Shown here: positions 30,654 to 43,076 of the stretch, one piece after another | How the letters are laid out: every line of letters starts with the position of its first letter | Position numbering within the stretch: position 1 is the stretch's first letter | Source of the DNA: Symbiodinium kawagutii | Lineage: Eukaryota > Sar > Dinophyceae > Suessiales > Symbiodiniaceae | Assembly: GCA_009767595.1 (NCBI GenBank) | Contig: VSDK01012287.1 | Coordinates: forward strand, 833,686 to 897,685 | Length of the DNA stretch: 64,000 nt | Direction: 5' to 3' | Position numbers and translations under genes: made by a program | The notes under the pieces: generated by a model | The model's database searches: none | The model's input: only the letters and a program-made list of their open reading frames with translations | Told to the model about the DNA's origin: nothing

Positions 30654-32381
30654 CTTGGTGGGAAGATGATCATGTGCAACGACAGGAACAAGACCCAAAC
30701 ATGACTGATGTGGGAACTGTGGTATGGTAGCCCGTGATTCTAGGATGAGGTCATTTGGAATCGGAAGAACTACCGTCTCTAAATCAAACGTGTACAAAAA
30801 CTGAAAAATGCATCCCGACAAACGTATGACCCCAATGATTGCGGGACACTCAGCGTTCTCCAGCAGTTCGCCAGGGGCGCTGATTGTAAGTTGCTGTAGG
30901 ATGCTCAAGGTTCCCAGGAGGTTCCCTAGGGATCCCTGTAAAAGGATACCGGTGGATGTTGTGAAAACAGCTTGAAGCAAACAAACATGGCAATCCATTG
31001 AAGACGTGTATAGCGAGAACATCCGCTGCACTAACGTGGCCCGTTGTGGCTTCATTCCAACTCCTTTTTTCTACGCGTTTAGTTTAGGGTGTACGGCGGA
31101 AAGGCATCTGCCCAGCTGCAGCACCTGTCATGCTGGGCCGAAATAGGCCGAGTGATTTCAGGGATCTTGGGCACATTACAGGGTACTAATCCATTCGATG
31201 CATGATGGTTTGCCAGGAATGCAACCCACTCATCTGGAAAAACCAAGCCGTAGTACATGATACAGGATCAACCAGCATCAACCAACCATTTTTTGCCGCG
31301 TTGCCGTTTTCATGATATAAGCAGCCAGCATCACAGGTGGTTGGGGCTGCCCTTGGAAGGACCTTAAGAAACCACCATCCACCAGCGAGAAGCCTTGGAG
31401 CTTAGGGCTGCCCACGTCACCACGGTAGGCCAAGGAGCCCATCCCCTTTCTGCCTCCTTGGACACCGCGATGAGGTCTCCCTTCAACAACCCCAAAGTGC
31501 CAGCACCTGCGGTGCCCCCAACGGGCACATGGGCCATGACCATGGGCATAGCACTTGTAATATCTTAGAAAAGCTTACTTGTGCCATGGAATCAAATATC
31601 ACAGCACTTGTAACTTGTAGTATCTTATCAGGGCTTACTCGATCTTACTTGTATAGAATTGTAAAGTTCAGTCCAAGTGAACAGGTCAGGCTATAGATGT
31701 TGAAAAGGAATTGGCAATGGTCTCGCCTCGGGAAGGGAAAAACTGGTTCCATCCGCAATCCCCCTAACTGCTTTTACATGCTCACATCTGACTGCTACAA
31801 GAAACTTTGCTCTTGCGGATGTTTGTGGTGATTTCCTCAGTTGTAAATTGTGCGTTTTGGATTGGGGATTCTCGTCCTAGACGGTGGCCATGCAACAAAT
31901 CTTTTGCGGAGGAACAATGAGCTACTATTAATTATTGCACTGTCAATCATCACCGAAAAATATCATCAAAATCTATATCATATTTTTGAAATGTTGATAT
32001 GCTAATAGCTAGTGACCAAAGATCATACCAAACAAATCATCTTTCAATCCGTCACCCTTGTGTGCCCCCACATGCCCCCCAGCTTTCACCTTCCTCGGGC
32101 CAATCCGCGGCAACTCGACAAAGAGACACTCGCTTGGCCACCGCATGGGGCACCCAACCTGCTGAATCGCAGGAAGTTTCGACCATTGGTTCCCGGTAGC
32201 TCCAAACAAAACCGAATGAAGAAATACCGCAGGAACATGCAACGGTCCACGCAAGCATGTCCACGCAAAGAACGACAAAAATGTAAGCAAAATGGTAAGG
32301 TTTTGGTGGAATTATACAATACACGGTATCAGGTCCACATGTGATCCAATCCGATGGTACTGTGTCTTGGATGGCCAGGAC
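30654..32381. other. No supported exon
   Basis: A long minus frame (30513-31055) extends past the exon at 30653 but is AT-rich beyond it. Nothing else convincing. Confidence 0.33.
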
Positions 32382-32513
32382 CTGCCAGCTGCTCCGCTGA
32401 GAATGTCGTGCCTTCGCTGGGCGGATCACTGGCTTGTTCTCCGTGTTTGACCGTTGCAGCATAGACCCAGCCGTGATTCGCACGATGCGACACGTTGACC
32501 AGGGTACCTTTAC
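32382..32513 (-). CDS. Exon candidate (VNVSHRANHGWVYAATVKHG)
   Basis: Acceptor CCCCTGTGGCAG|GT after a long C tract; frame GTLVNVSHRANHGWVYAATV, KHGEQASDPPSEGTTFSAEQ; donor GGCAG|GTCCTG. A second frame is open across the same region, so the frame choice rests on composition. Confidence 0.45.
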
Positions 32514-32519
32514 CTGCCA

Positions 32520-32536
32520 CAGGGGGGGGGGGGGGG
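32520..32536. repeat. Poly-G tract
   Basis: Run of about 16 G; on the minus strand it is the pyrimidine tract just upstream of the acceptor of the exon at 32513. Confidence 0.8.
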
Positions 32537-33230
32537 AGCATGAGTTTTTGGATGGCCTCGGGTGGGTTGGCGAGTTTTTGGATGGCCTCGGATGGTTTGA
32601 CAGGCGACAGAAGCGGGGTGAAAGTCAAGGAAATTGAAAAAATGCAGAAAAAGGGCTTCAGGATGTTTCAAATCGTCCATGAAATGGTTGGATCCTAACC
32701 ACGGCCCTCTATTTGGTCCCAGGGACGAACACGCAGTTGACCAGTCTGATCCGGTTCCTCAAATTGCAGTGCAACGAAAACTGCCAAATTCTGCCGGCGG
32801 TTGGGATTGGCGCTGCCAAATTTTGATACCAAAAGAATTGCAGTGAACAAACAATGGGTTGAAACCCACAGTCCCACAGTCCATCCTTAATTTCAGTGTC
32901 AATGGACCTACTCCCTGTGACTTCTGTTGTCACCAAATGTCACTATGTTTGGTGGGCTGCTTATTTTGATGTACGAAAATAGCCCGCAGATTTTACAACT
33001 TGGAGTTCCTCATTCCACAGTGATGCACCTTGTCCGATCTTCACGACAAACATGAGGGCCACATGTGGAACCCCCCGTGTTCAATCCTGTTCAAGGCCCA
33101 TGGCACTGTGCGGTCTGAGACAGTCTGAGTTCAAGCCAAGGCTCCCAATCATGCGTAGTGATGTGAAGAAGAACCTGTGCTCCCTCACTGGTTTCACCGT
33201 CAGGTGGTTGCGCTGGCGAAGGTCCAGCAC

Positions 33231-33352
33231 CTATGGCGGATTGCCTCATTGGCGCTGGTGATTCCGCGTTGCAGCTGAAAGCTGGGGATGGATGGGTAGC
33301 GCTGCCTAGCTTTACGGAGTGGCATGCAAGGGTCCACAACCACGCACTGCAG
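33231..33352 (-). CDS. Exon candidate (QCVVVDPCMPLRKARQRYP)
   Basis: Strong acceptor AGATTTTTTGACCAG|CTG, 40 codons plus two bases, donor CATAG|GTGCTG. The frame reads LQCVVVDPCMPLRKARQRYP, then QLQRGITSANEAIRH. All features agree; product unknown. Confidence 0.56.
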
Positions 33353-33781
33353 CTGGTCAAAAAATCTACCATGCTCGAACACTGCGACTTTTCAAATGCA
33401 AATGCTAGTGTTTAAAGCACCTGGGATGCAAAACCATCCCTGTCCAAACTGACATAAACTTGCCCCATACAGTTCAGGGCGCACATGTTCACACAACCCA
33501 ATTCCAAGTTGCTGAACACTGCCGCCATCGCTGCCAAGCCTCAAACATATCAGAAAGAATGCTGGTGATGGACAAAACGGGCTTAACCACTTTGTAGTTT
33601 CGGGACGGTTTATCAGTCGTACAGACATTACTTCTTGATACATATGAACCCCCATCGGCATTGCAGCAGAAAGAACGCCTTATAGGGTTGTAGGTCTAAA
33701 CAGTGAAAGGAACTTTCCTCGGTGATCTGGACATATGAAACGGAGGACTTTCGCGAGTGATTGTTCCACACCTCTTGAAAG

Positions 33782-33868
33782 GATGATGATGAGGAGAAGG
33801 ATGAAGATGAAGATGAAGATGAAGATGAAGATGAAGATGAAGAAGAAGAAGATGATGATGATGAAGAA

Positions 33869-33913
<45 letters not shown>

Positions 33914-33914
33914 A

Positions 33915-33945
<31 letters not shown>

Positions 33946-33960
33946 AGGAGGTGATGATGA
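33782..33960. repeat. (GAT/GAA)n trinucleotide tract
   Basis: GATGAAGAT and GATGATGAT units, ending in GACGAT repeats. Long open frames of Met/Lys, Asp or His across it are artefacts of the repeat. Confidence 0.85.
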
Positions 33961-33969
33961 TTTTTTACG

Positions 33970-34177
33970 TCACCATCCCGAAGGTTCATCTGCGCTGAGG
34001 GCCAGTACCGGCCCACTCAAACGGAACCATACGACAAAGACATTTCTTGCGCTCTCTTCCAACAATACTTTCACCCGTGCATCCCTGAGCTGCTTGGCCG
34101 GTTGTTGCTGGTGCAAGACAACCCCGGCCATGTACAGAAGTGCAGTGGCTTGCAACGAGCGCGTGATAGGATCGGGC
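33970..34177 (-). CDS. Exon candidate (ATALLYMAGVVLHQQQPAK)
   Basis: Acceptor TTTGGTCCAG|G, open for about 69 codons to TGA 33970: DPITRSLQATALLYMAGVV, QQQPAKQLRDARVKVLLEES. A GT donor after LRDARVK could end it earlier. Helical composition; unrecognised. Confidence 0.48.
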
Positions 34178-35312
34178 CTGGACCAAACCTCTTTGCCAAG
34201 AGCTTTGGGGCGACAGTGCAGGGCAAATATCTAGCACATTCTAGCAGTATATGTCACTATATGATATGCTATATATGTCTACATTCTAGCAGGTATGGAG
34301 ACGCGGTGTGGGAGGAAAACGGCTCCGGTGCCCCTTCGCAAAGCCGCAAATTCCCCATCCACCCTTCCACCCATTCCACTCCGCCAGGGGCAGAAGGCCA
34401 AACAGAGACAAAAGAGCAGCCCATCCCCAGTACACCGTTCCTCCATCCATCCGATTCTGCTAGCCTGCAGCAAGACCTCACAGAGACATGAGACAGCTGA
34501 TTGCAAGGTTTTCAGCACCACTCCTGAATCCATTCTGCCAGCCGGCAGCAGCAAAACCACGAGACAGTCGATGTCGAGGAGGTTACGTTCCTCCATCCAT
34601 TTCACTCTGCCAGCTTGCGCTATGGAACACAAAGCTAGGCGCAAATGGCCAAATGGCTGCAACCCAACAGTATATGGACCATAGCGCATGTGCCACCAAA
34701 CTGGTATCGATCAAGGAGTACAGACCCTTTCTTTAAAGGGGGTATGGAACGGGTGTATGGATCGGAGGTATGGATCGTCTGTGGTACCTGGGCCTTGTTC
34801 CACACCTGTTAAATTGAGCAGTACCAAACGACTCCAAAACACGGGTCTAGAACGATCCATCGCAAAGTAAAAGCTCGAGGTCCTTGACTTTGCAAGGAAA
34901 ATCCGCATGGGGATCTCCACATTATGAACATAACATAGAACGATGTAAACAAATAAGTAACGCACGCAAATGATCACACATGCACACCATTCCTGTATAT
35001 GTATACATATGGGTGTGTGCAAGGCAAGTGAATGACGCGTTAATGCAATATTACCTTTTTTTCCATTTCCATAGTTTGCATGCGCTAATTTACACATGCC
35101 GAAACAGATCCGTACAAAAAAGCACACGCACGTAGGGTCATGTCCCAGAATACTGGGGGGAAGCGTGACAGCCTGTCACATCTTCACATTTTCGAAAAAT
35201 GCCAAACACAATCAGACAGGTCGTATGTTGGGACTGGTACGTGGGGCCAACCACTTTCCTGGCTGGTTGTTGAGACATGTTGAGGCAGCCTTGGCAGCTT
35301 GAAGGTTTTGAC

Positions 35313-35440
35313 CTTCGCAGTCAAGTGGCTGTGAGAAGGCCATTTGGTATGGTCCCTGTGGCACGCCGAAGCTGGCACCCCCTTGATTCATAGGCGACCT
35401 GAGGAGGCACCGCTGACACACCACCGTTGACACCACATGT
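35313..35440 (-). CDS. Gln/Pro/Gly-rich exon candidate
   Basis: Strong acceptor TCATTTTGTTGCAG|A; one frame reads MNQGGASFGVPQGPYQMAFS with donor GAAG|GTCAAA. Another frame reads CGVNGGVSAVPPQ with donor CAG|GTCGCC after 42 nt. Composition matches the low-complexity exons of locus C upstream, so it may be its 3' part. Confidence 0.42.
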
Positions 35441-37747
35441 CTGCAACAAAATGAGGAGCAAGGGACAAGTTGGGACTAGTTGGGGCACGCTGGGACAAAA
35501 GACTTCGTGTCTTGCAGCCCCCTCAAAAAAAGTACACCAAAAAGCGCTGCGATTTGTAGAAGTTGAACCGTTGAACCCTTCTCTCCAAGGTTCCAACAAT
35601 TTCCAACATGTTTCGGTGCTAGGACTATCCTGTTCTAGTGGAATTCATTGCCCAACTGAGCAAAGAAACTGGCAGCTGGACCAAGGATAGCATATCAATT
35701 CAATTCCAATCAAGTGAGCGGATGGCACAAATTACAATTTCTACCTCCGTTGCTCAACCAGAAATCCCAGGAAGGAAACTTCTGCGAGAATCCAAGTCGA
35801 AGTTCAAGCCAGGTCACTGCACACCGGTGGGAGTGCAGCCAGTGGCCAAGTTGGGATTTGTGCCAAACTGTGTTGGAGACATGGACTGCCCACCTGGTTC
35901 CGCGGCTTGGCAGAGCCCCCATGGATCTCTATGGTTGGATGGCTACCAGTGGCCTTACAACCGTCCCATATTTGTGGTGAAGGATTGTGAACAAGCAGAA
36001 TAACCATCTCAGAGTAACCGGGAATGTTGAAGTGATCACTTGGATACTTCTGCCGCAGGAGGTGGAAAGAAAACTGTTGCAGGGCCATTGCATGGCGGAC
36101 GTCTATATGAGAAGCACAATGGCACCAGCAACTGCCAGTACCGGTTGCCTACAATGCTTGACTCTATGAATGCATCCGGGAAAAAAAACAACACTCGACA
36201 TCTACACCCCACATCGCACGGATCATTCGAATGGCCTGCTTATCCACAGGAATGTGCAATCTGGTGAACCCCGTTCAGTTGAAGCTTAGCTACCCGTCTG
36301 GATCACAATTCCTGGTCCGCCACGCTTCCAAGACACATGCCACAGGCATGGGCTGTCCCTGGGGTATGGCCGCAGGCGCCAACATGACAGGGCTATGGCC
36401 ACCGGTTTGGTAAGAATCCTCGGCACCAAAATGAGCAGAGAGAGAAAACTGGGACAAATCCTGCGGAACATCACCAGACTCGAAAAGACAGAGAGAGAGA
36501 GAGAGACATATATGAGCAAATATGAGTTGCAACCCTTTTCCAAGTACTTGAATAGATAAAACTACAGTATACTCAAATATATGAAAGCATGAAAAGATAA
36601 TAAGCATATAACATGTGATATGTATGAGCTACAAAGCTACTATGAATTACTAAACCTTACAAGTATGGACAAGAACGCCCCCGAAATCCCGAATTCCTGA
36701 AAGATCCTGAAAGTAATTCTGCGTCAAGGGTAAGGAAAAGAGTCACGAGGCGCAGTTACAACACCTTGATTACTCTGCCACTTGCGCGTTCCAGCTCAGG
36801 GGAAGAACCAAAGCCAAATACAAAGTTGGCAAATTCTGCCAAGCATGGGGACATGTTCAAAACACATGCATTCTCTATGCCAGGCGATCCTCGTCGAGTT
36901 TAGCAAAAAGCAGCGGGGGAACCCGGAATATAGTTATAGAATGGCATGAGCTTTCCAACGAAGGTGCTGTTCGTTTTACTTCTTATCTTTGAGACGGTGT
37001 GAAATTCCACAGAACTGTTCAGAGGATTAACGTTTTCGCTGGAAATTCTATGGGCAAATCTCTCTGTTTCAACAGGTTGCGGATGATCCTATTGGTGATC
37101 CCTATTGCGGTCACGGTCCCAGCACCAGCCCAATCCCAACAGTTTTGAGCGACTCATACCATCTACTATCCTCATATGATTTGGCTGATACATGATCTTC
37201 CATCATCTCATAATGTGGTGGCGACACGTGAGGAATCATAGGAGCACTCCTGGCAATCAACAATTTATGACGCGACGCTTCCTCATGACAAATAGAGTTC
37301 TTCGTATGGTTCTGTTCTGTTCCTACTGCTTCCTTGCACCTCAAAGATCAGCGCAGCTTCCGGGAAGGAATAGGCCGCGCCAGCAAAGGGTTGGTCAGCC
37401 AGGGCGGAGGCACCTGGGCGTTGATCTATGAGGGGTGGCAGTTTTGCTAGCGATCCATCATGAACATCCTGGGTTTCCCTTCATCACCGTTGATGCAAAA
37501 GGGGCATCTTGTGAGACTTGACCAGATTCTGCTGGTTGGGCTTTGACCCAATCAAGCTGTCGCAACATGTTGCAATGATCCAACAATCCAACAAACAACA
37601 ATGCATGAGATGACTTTAGTGTATGTACAGATTATTATAGCGCACGATACATGTATATGTACATTTGAAGAAATGTACGTATACTGGCGCAGGTAAACGC
37701 GCAAATGCCAACAACATTCAACCACTGGACTCCACCGCGGTTGGCGC
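35441..37747. other. Weak plus-strand frames only
   Basis: Plus frames at 35638-36003 (ending GSLWLDGYQWPYNRPIF) and 36231-36413 are open and partly protein-like, without clear splice sites. A (GA)n run lies near 36490. Confidence 0.3.
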
Positions 37748-37835
37748 CTTGATAATAGAGAGGTGGCTGCGCATAGTTCTGTGAGGCACCATACAAGCCA
37801 CCATAGTGTCCCATCATGGGGTCTACAAGACCTGG
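37748..37835 (-). CDS. Locus C exon: Tyr/Gln/Gly-rich (GHYGGLYGASQNYAQPP)
   Basis: Acceptor TTTGATGCGCAG|CCA, 29 codons plus one base, GC donor CAAG|GC. PGLVDPMMGHYGGLYGASQN, YAQPPLYYQ: prion-like low-complexity composition as in RNA-binding protein tails. Confidence 0.57.
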
Positions 37836-39437
37836 CTGCGCATCAAAGCAGAGACCCTTCCACCATCTTCCGCCACAGTTAACTGATCCTGCATGATTTT
37901 ACACCTTAATGCATCGTAGCAAATCTCAATACATCTTAATACATCTTGATATATCCTAATACCCATACTTTCCAAATGTTTCCAGGAGTCTTGTCTTTAT
38001 GACTTGTTGCTTCCTGAAATTTTGTGGGCGAGGATTTGGGATGGCCAAAATATGCCACCTTGTGGTGTGTTGAAAGTCTGAGGCAAGTTTGTTGTTTTTC
38101 CAAGGTGGGGCTCGGTAGCAGACCTTCTGACAGGGAACCCCAAATCCTTGACTCTAGTTTCAAGCTTCACTGCTCGAGCTCCTCATAAACCCATGACTAG
38201 CAAATGGACAAGCCGAGTCGTTTTCATTTCGGATTGGAGAAAGTGATCACTGACTGACGGTCTAAACCATCATTTTCACTGGACAGCACACATGTTCCTG
38301 CCAATCAGTTCTCAGAGAGGAAAAACCTTCAGCATCCAGCCGCACTAGCAACATTTGCTACCACACTGAAAGTTAACACGTTCTCAGACCGAATTGCAGT
38401 TGAATGCCGATGCGCTTCAAGAAAGCTGCAATAATAAGAGGTAATCAAAGAAACTTATATATGTCTGTAGTCAATTTCATTAAAAATTTCTAATGGGTGT
38501 TTTCTCAAAATTGGGGTACCGGGTACCAAAATCATCATTAATAATTGTTTACAACAGTAAACCCACCATTTTTGGGGTCCCCCTATCTTAAGAAATCACT
38601 ACTTGTCTCAAGTTGAGAAAGGAAAATACAAATGTCAATCAAACCACCAGCCAGTATAGTAGTTGTTCAACCACTCTATAGTTGATTAGTATCCCCTATT
38701 ATTAGCCATTGCTAACCATGGTTAAAAGCAGTTGTTTCACCACTACTAGTTGGATGATATTATCCAACTATTATTATAATGGATAGTAATGGCCAAAAAC
38801 CACTATGATCCACTATTAGTAATAACAACTATAGATGGTGAGTAACCATTAGATGGATACAGGAATAATTCAACCACTATTATTGTGACGAACCACCAGT
38901 GCCCCTATGGATCCAAACTGCCAAGTGACCCATGCCCTGCTGAATCATGCCCTGGATGGGCATGGAAGCAAAGCCGGTGAAGGCGCCGGAGACTCCGTGG
39001 TAGCCGTTGAAGGTCCCGGGGATGATGGACACCTGCCGGGCCACCAGTCCTTAGCGCTGAAAATGCACAGATTTTTTGCTAGACAAATGAGTTTTTCAAA
39101 TGGGTTCCAACAAAAAGCGCCACGTTGGAGTTCAAGTTGGAGTTTTGGAGGCTGCACATGTGCAGTGCTGGAAGCCCCCTTGAAATTGAATCAGTTCAAA
39201 GCACCACAAATCAAGACTTCCAAACAGCCGTGCTATAACACCACGTGGAACTGTGATGAACTGTGACGCAAATACACCGAACACCCCGGAACCTGTGCCA
39301 AGCAGCTATTTTTACCACCTGGGCGTGGCTTAAGGCTGCTGGAGCACAGCGCAAGGTGATGTCGTGGATGCTGGGCATGAGCATGAAATAAGAACGTGTC
39401 CAGGACTCAACGACCACTCTCGCCGCATGCTATCTAA

Positions 39438-39503
<66 letters not shown>

Positions 39504-39642
39504 CATCAGCATCATCATCATCACCATCATCACCATCATCACCATCACCATCATCATCATCATCACCATCACCATCACCATCACCACCATCATCATTGGC
39601 ACCACCATTATCACCACCATCATCATCATCATCATCATCATG

Positions 39643-39685
<43 letters not shown>

Positions 39686-42600
39686 CTACTCTCATGAACC
39701 AGCCGAACAAAAGAACGCAACAGGCCACCCAATATCACCCAATCCCCCACTTGGAAAGAGGCTCCTAAAGCTTTGATGCTGAAGGACTCATGATTCAGGG
39801 TGAACATCTTTGCTGCGCGTCTTTACCGCCGGGTTGCTCTTTTTGTGGTGGTCGCGTTCAACATCGAACTCCACCACTGTCCCAGCAGTTAGCTCCACCT
39901 CTTGGAACTGTTGTAGCAAGGCATCTCGATGAACAAACAAGTCCTCGGTGATGGTCGCAGCCAGCCCGGTGGTCCAGCTTCGAACTGCCCCATTGAAATG
40001 TTGAAATTATCCCATCTAATCACTTGACCAAGATGGGTGGCTGCTCAAGGCATAACCCCCCGGAGCTATGGTTGATTTACTATTTCAATAAGGATTCCCA
40101 GGATACCACACATTGACAAACCAAATCTCAGCCCCTGAAAGCCTCCCGTGGTCTCCAGTGGTCTCCCATGATCCCACTGGCCACCGAGCATCTCCAGCGA
40201 ACTTGTCGGAGTTTACAAAGCCTTGGAGTTGAAGCCGCTGCGAAAGCGGACATCGATGTTGATGTGGGACGAAAACGGCAAGCTATCACAACCAAATACA
40301 TCCAAAACATCAGCAATAAAAAAGAATCACATCCAAACGCATCCAAATACAATAGCTGATTCAAACAGCAATTACGAATTACAATCACCGGAAGCAATGA
40401 TTGATCATTTGCCACTCAAACTTTAAAACCATGCAACCCCCCTTTTCAAACGTTGCCATACCCACGTACGGCAGCCACGTGTTACATGAAAGAAGGCAAT
40501 GTGACAACTTTGCTCAGCATGCATGATGCAAACTTTGACTTTCACCCAAGATTCAATCCGCCAATCCAAGAACATGTTGCATGTCCCCAACCCCCAGTAA
40601 TTCTTCCTGTGACATAGCATGTGGTGGCCCCTTTCCGCTGGCACAGCCAAGGAGCCCCAGGCTCCCTGAAAGGATCGGATCACGCCCTGCAGACGTCTAC
40701 CAATCCAGTCGCAGGGCCGAAGCAAGGCACTGGTGGTGATCTGTTTGGCCACGGTGCGGCCTCAAAATGAAGCTCGGGTTGTTGCAAGCAAAGTTCGTGG
40801 GACAAACTGATGTGGAATTGGTTGAATTGCTGGTTCACTGAATAAATTCTTCATAAACAAATTAATTGATTCTTGAAGAGATTCGAAATTGTGAACTGAT
40901 TGATTCTTAAAGAGAGTCATTGCATGGGTCACAGATGATTCATGACATTGTTGTTAAAGCAGAAAGTGTACCAACCCTCGGTGGTGTGGTTGCTGTCGAC
41001 CTTGTCATTGCTCTTCTTGCAGGTCCCACTATTGCGATTCTTCTTGTTCCTTCTTGCTGTTTCCGCAATTCTTCTCCTTGGATTAGTTGTTTCTTAGTTA
41101 TTTTTCTTGTTCCTTCTTATGTTGTTTCATGTTGTTTCAAGAATCCTCTTACCCTCGAGTCTTCTTGCTACCTAAATGGACATTGCAGTGCCCACGCGAC
41201 TGCTTGAGATTTCGGTTTCGCATGGCTGTCGACCCGAAGCTTCCCAAACGCGCCTCGATCATCTAGAGCAATGTCAAACTCCACAGCTTGACCTACACAG
41301 GTCACGACAGGTCACGACAGATGTGCCAGTGGCGAACAGGCGAAAGGTTCGCAGCTTGTGACGAAAGCTACACGGTTGTGACATGGCACCTGTGCGCAAA
41401 GGCGGTTGCCCATCTTGGATCTGCTCAGGGGCGAGCAGGAGGTTGTCCTCAGCTCATGACATCGACCCATGCGGTTCAGATTTCAGATATCTAAAGGCTG
41501 CTGGAAATGCTGGAATTTCACAACCTGCCATTATATAATTTTCAAATCCTAAATCATTATGTAATCTGCGCCGGTCCGCGCCATCCATCCTCCCATCCTC
41601 TCGATCCCAAGTCCAACCCAACGAGCCATGCCACTCGATGCACAAACAAATCTCCATCAAAGGCCGCAGCGTTGAGGAAACCCCAGCGGTCTGCAAAACG
41701 GCGCACGTAGCCTCACAGTGCCGCAATCTCTAGGTCTACCGGTCTACCGTTGTCAAATGGGGCCATCACACAAGGATAGAACAAAATAAGCAAACTTAAA
41801 ATCAATCTTGATGTTCAGAACAAAATGAGGAAGGAAGGATAGCTATGGATAGATTTTATCTCAAGCAGCTGGATTTGACTCTTCCTCCGCGTAGGTCACA
41901 CTCTTTAGCAGTAGAAATCTCTCCCATTTCAGGGTCAACTTGAGACCACTGCCACATCAAGAGACATAATCCAAGCCAGGTTGCAAGGCAGCACATCAAA
42001 AATGAAAGCAAGGGGGGCAGCTTCAACAACAACCAACCAGAACACTGCCACTCCTCCCTGGCATCACATTGAGCTAGTTGACTTCCCAGCTGGCATCTAA
42101 GTCTTGTTCTAGCTACAGCTGGCTATCACGAGCCCCGGCCGAATAGATCTTCATAGCTTTTCTAACGTTTTTTCTACCTCTCTTTATCTGTATGTCTCTC
42201 TGTCTCTGCTTCCGTCTTGGTGCCTCCGTCTCTGCATCTGTCTATCCGTTTCTGTCTCTCTCCCTCTCACCACATCCCCAACAAGCACAAAGAGGTCGCA
42301 TCAACAAAAAAGCAGAAAGAAGAAGAGAAGCCAATACAAACATATCGATAATATCTCACAACATATCCATAGAATTCATTCCACAGCATGAGCAGGATCC
42401 TGACACTGTCCCGATGATACCTCGATGTCTACACTACGCCGCACCCAGGCCTCTGTGTCTTTGACCCAAGCCTGGGCAAAAACAACACCACATGGGAAAC
42501 GACGATGATTCAAGGATTCAAATCTGCAGGAATAGCCATCTTGGAACGTATCTCCGATGCGACTAAAGTGCTTCACTTCTGGAAAACCTAGCCAACAGTG

Positions 42601-43040
42601 AATGCATTGATCCTCTCAAACTTTTTTGAACTGCATGGAAACCCAATGTGGATACCGAGATGGCGTATGTGCCTTTGCGGTGAAATGGCCGGGCCAAAGA
42701 ATTTCCTAAACATTTCGATAATATATTTAATGATTATTTCAACTACTATATGCTATGTTCAAAACTCCCCGTTTACCTGCACTTGGTACTGCATACCATG
42801 CTCCGACATGGTATCAGCGTCACCTCAGGTGAGTGTTCAGAATATGTGTTGCCTTTTTGGATGGATTGAATTTGATTCATCCATAGGAGTGGGAAATTTC
42901 CTGAGTGCCTTCTAGCTGAGAAAATCGGAGAGCTGGTGCAAATGACCAGTGGATGGAAATTGGCATCAACACGCATCAGCCCACTGGAATTTCGGAATTT
43001 GGGACTGCCATTACTGGGCAAAGCTTCCCAAATTCCATTG

Positions 43041-43076
<36 letters not shown>

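Noticed and set aside
33696..34016. Open frames of poly-His/Leu and Met/Lys
   Set aside because: Produced by the GAT/GAA trinucleotide repeat.
39330..39807. Long open frames of poly-Met, poly-Ile and poly-Asp
   Set aside because: They are simple translations of the (CAT)n tract on both strands with no splice or flanking coding support.
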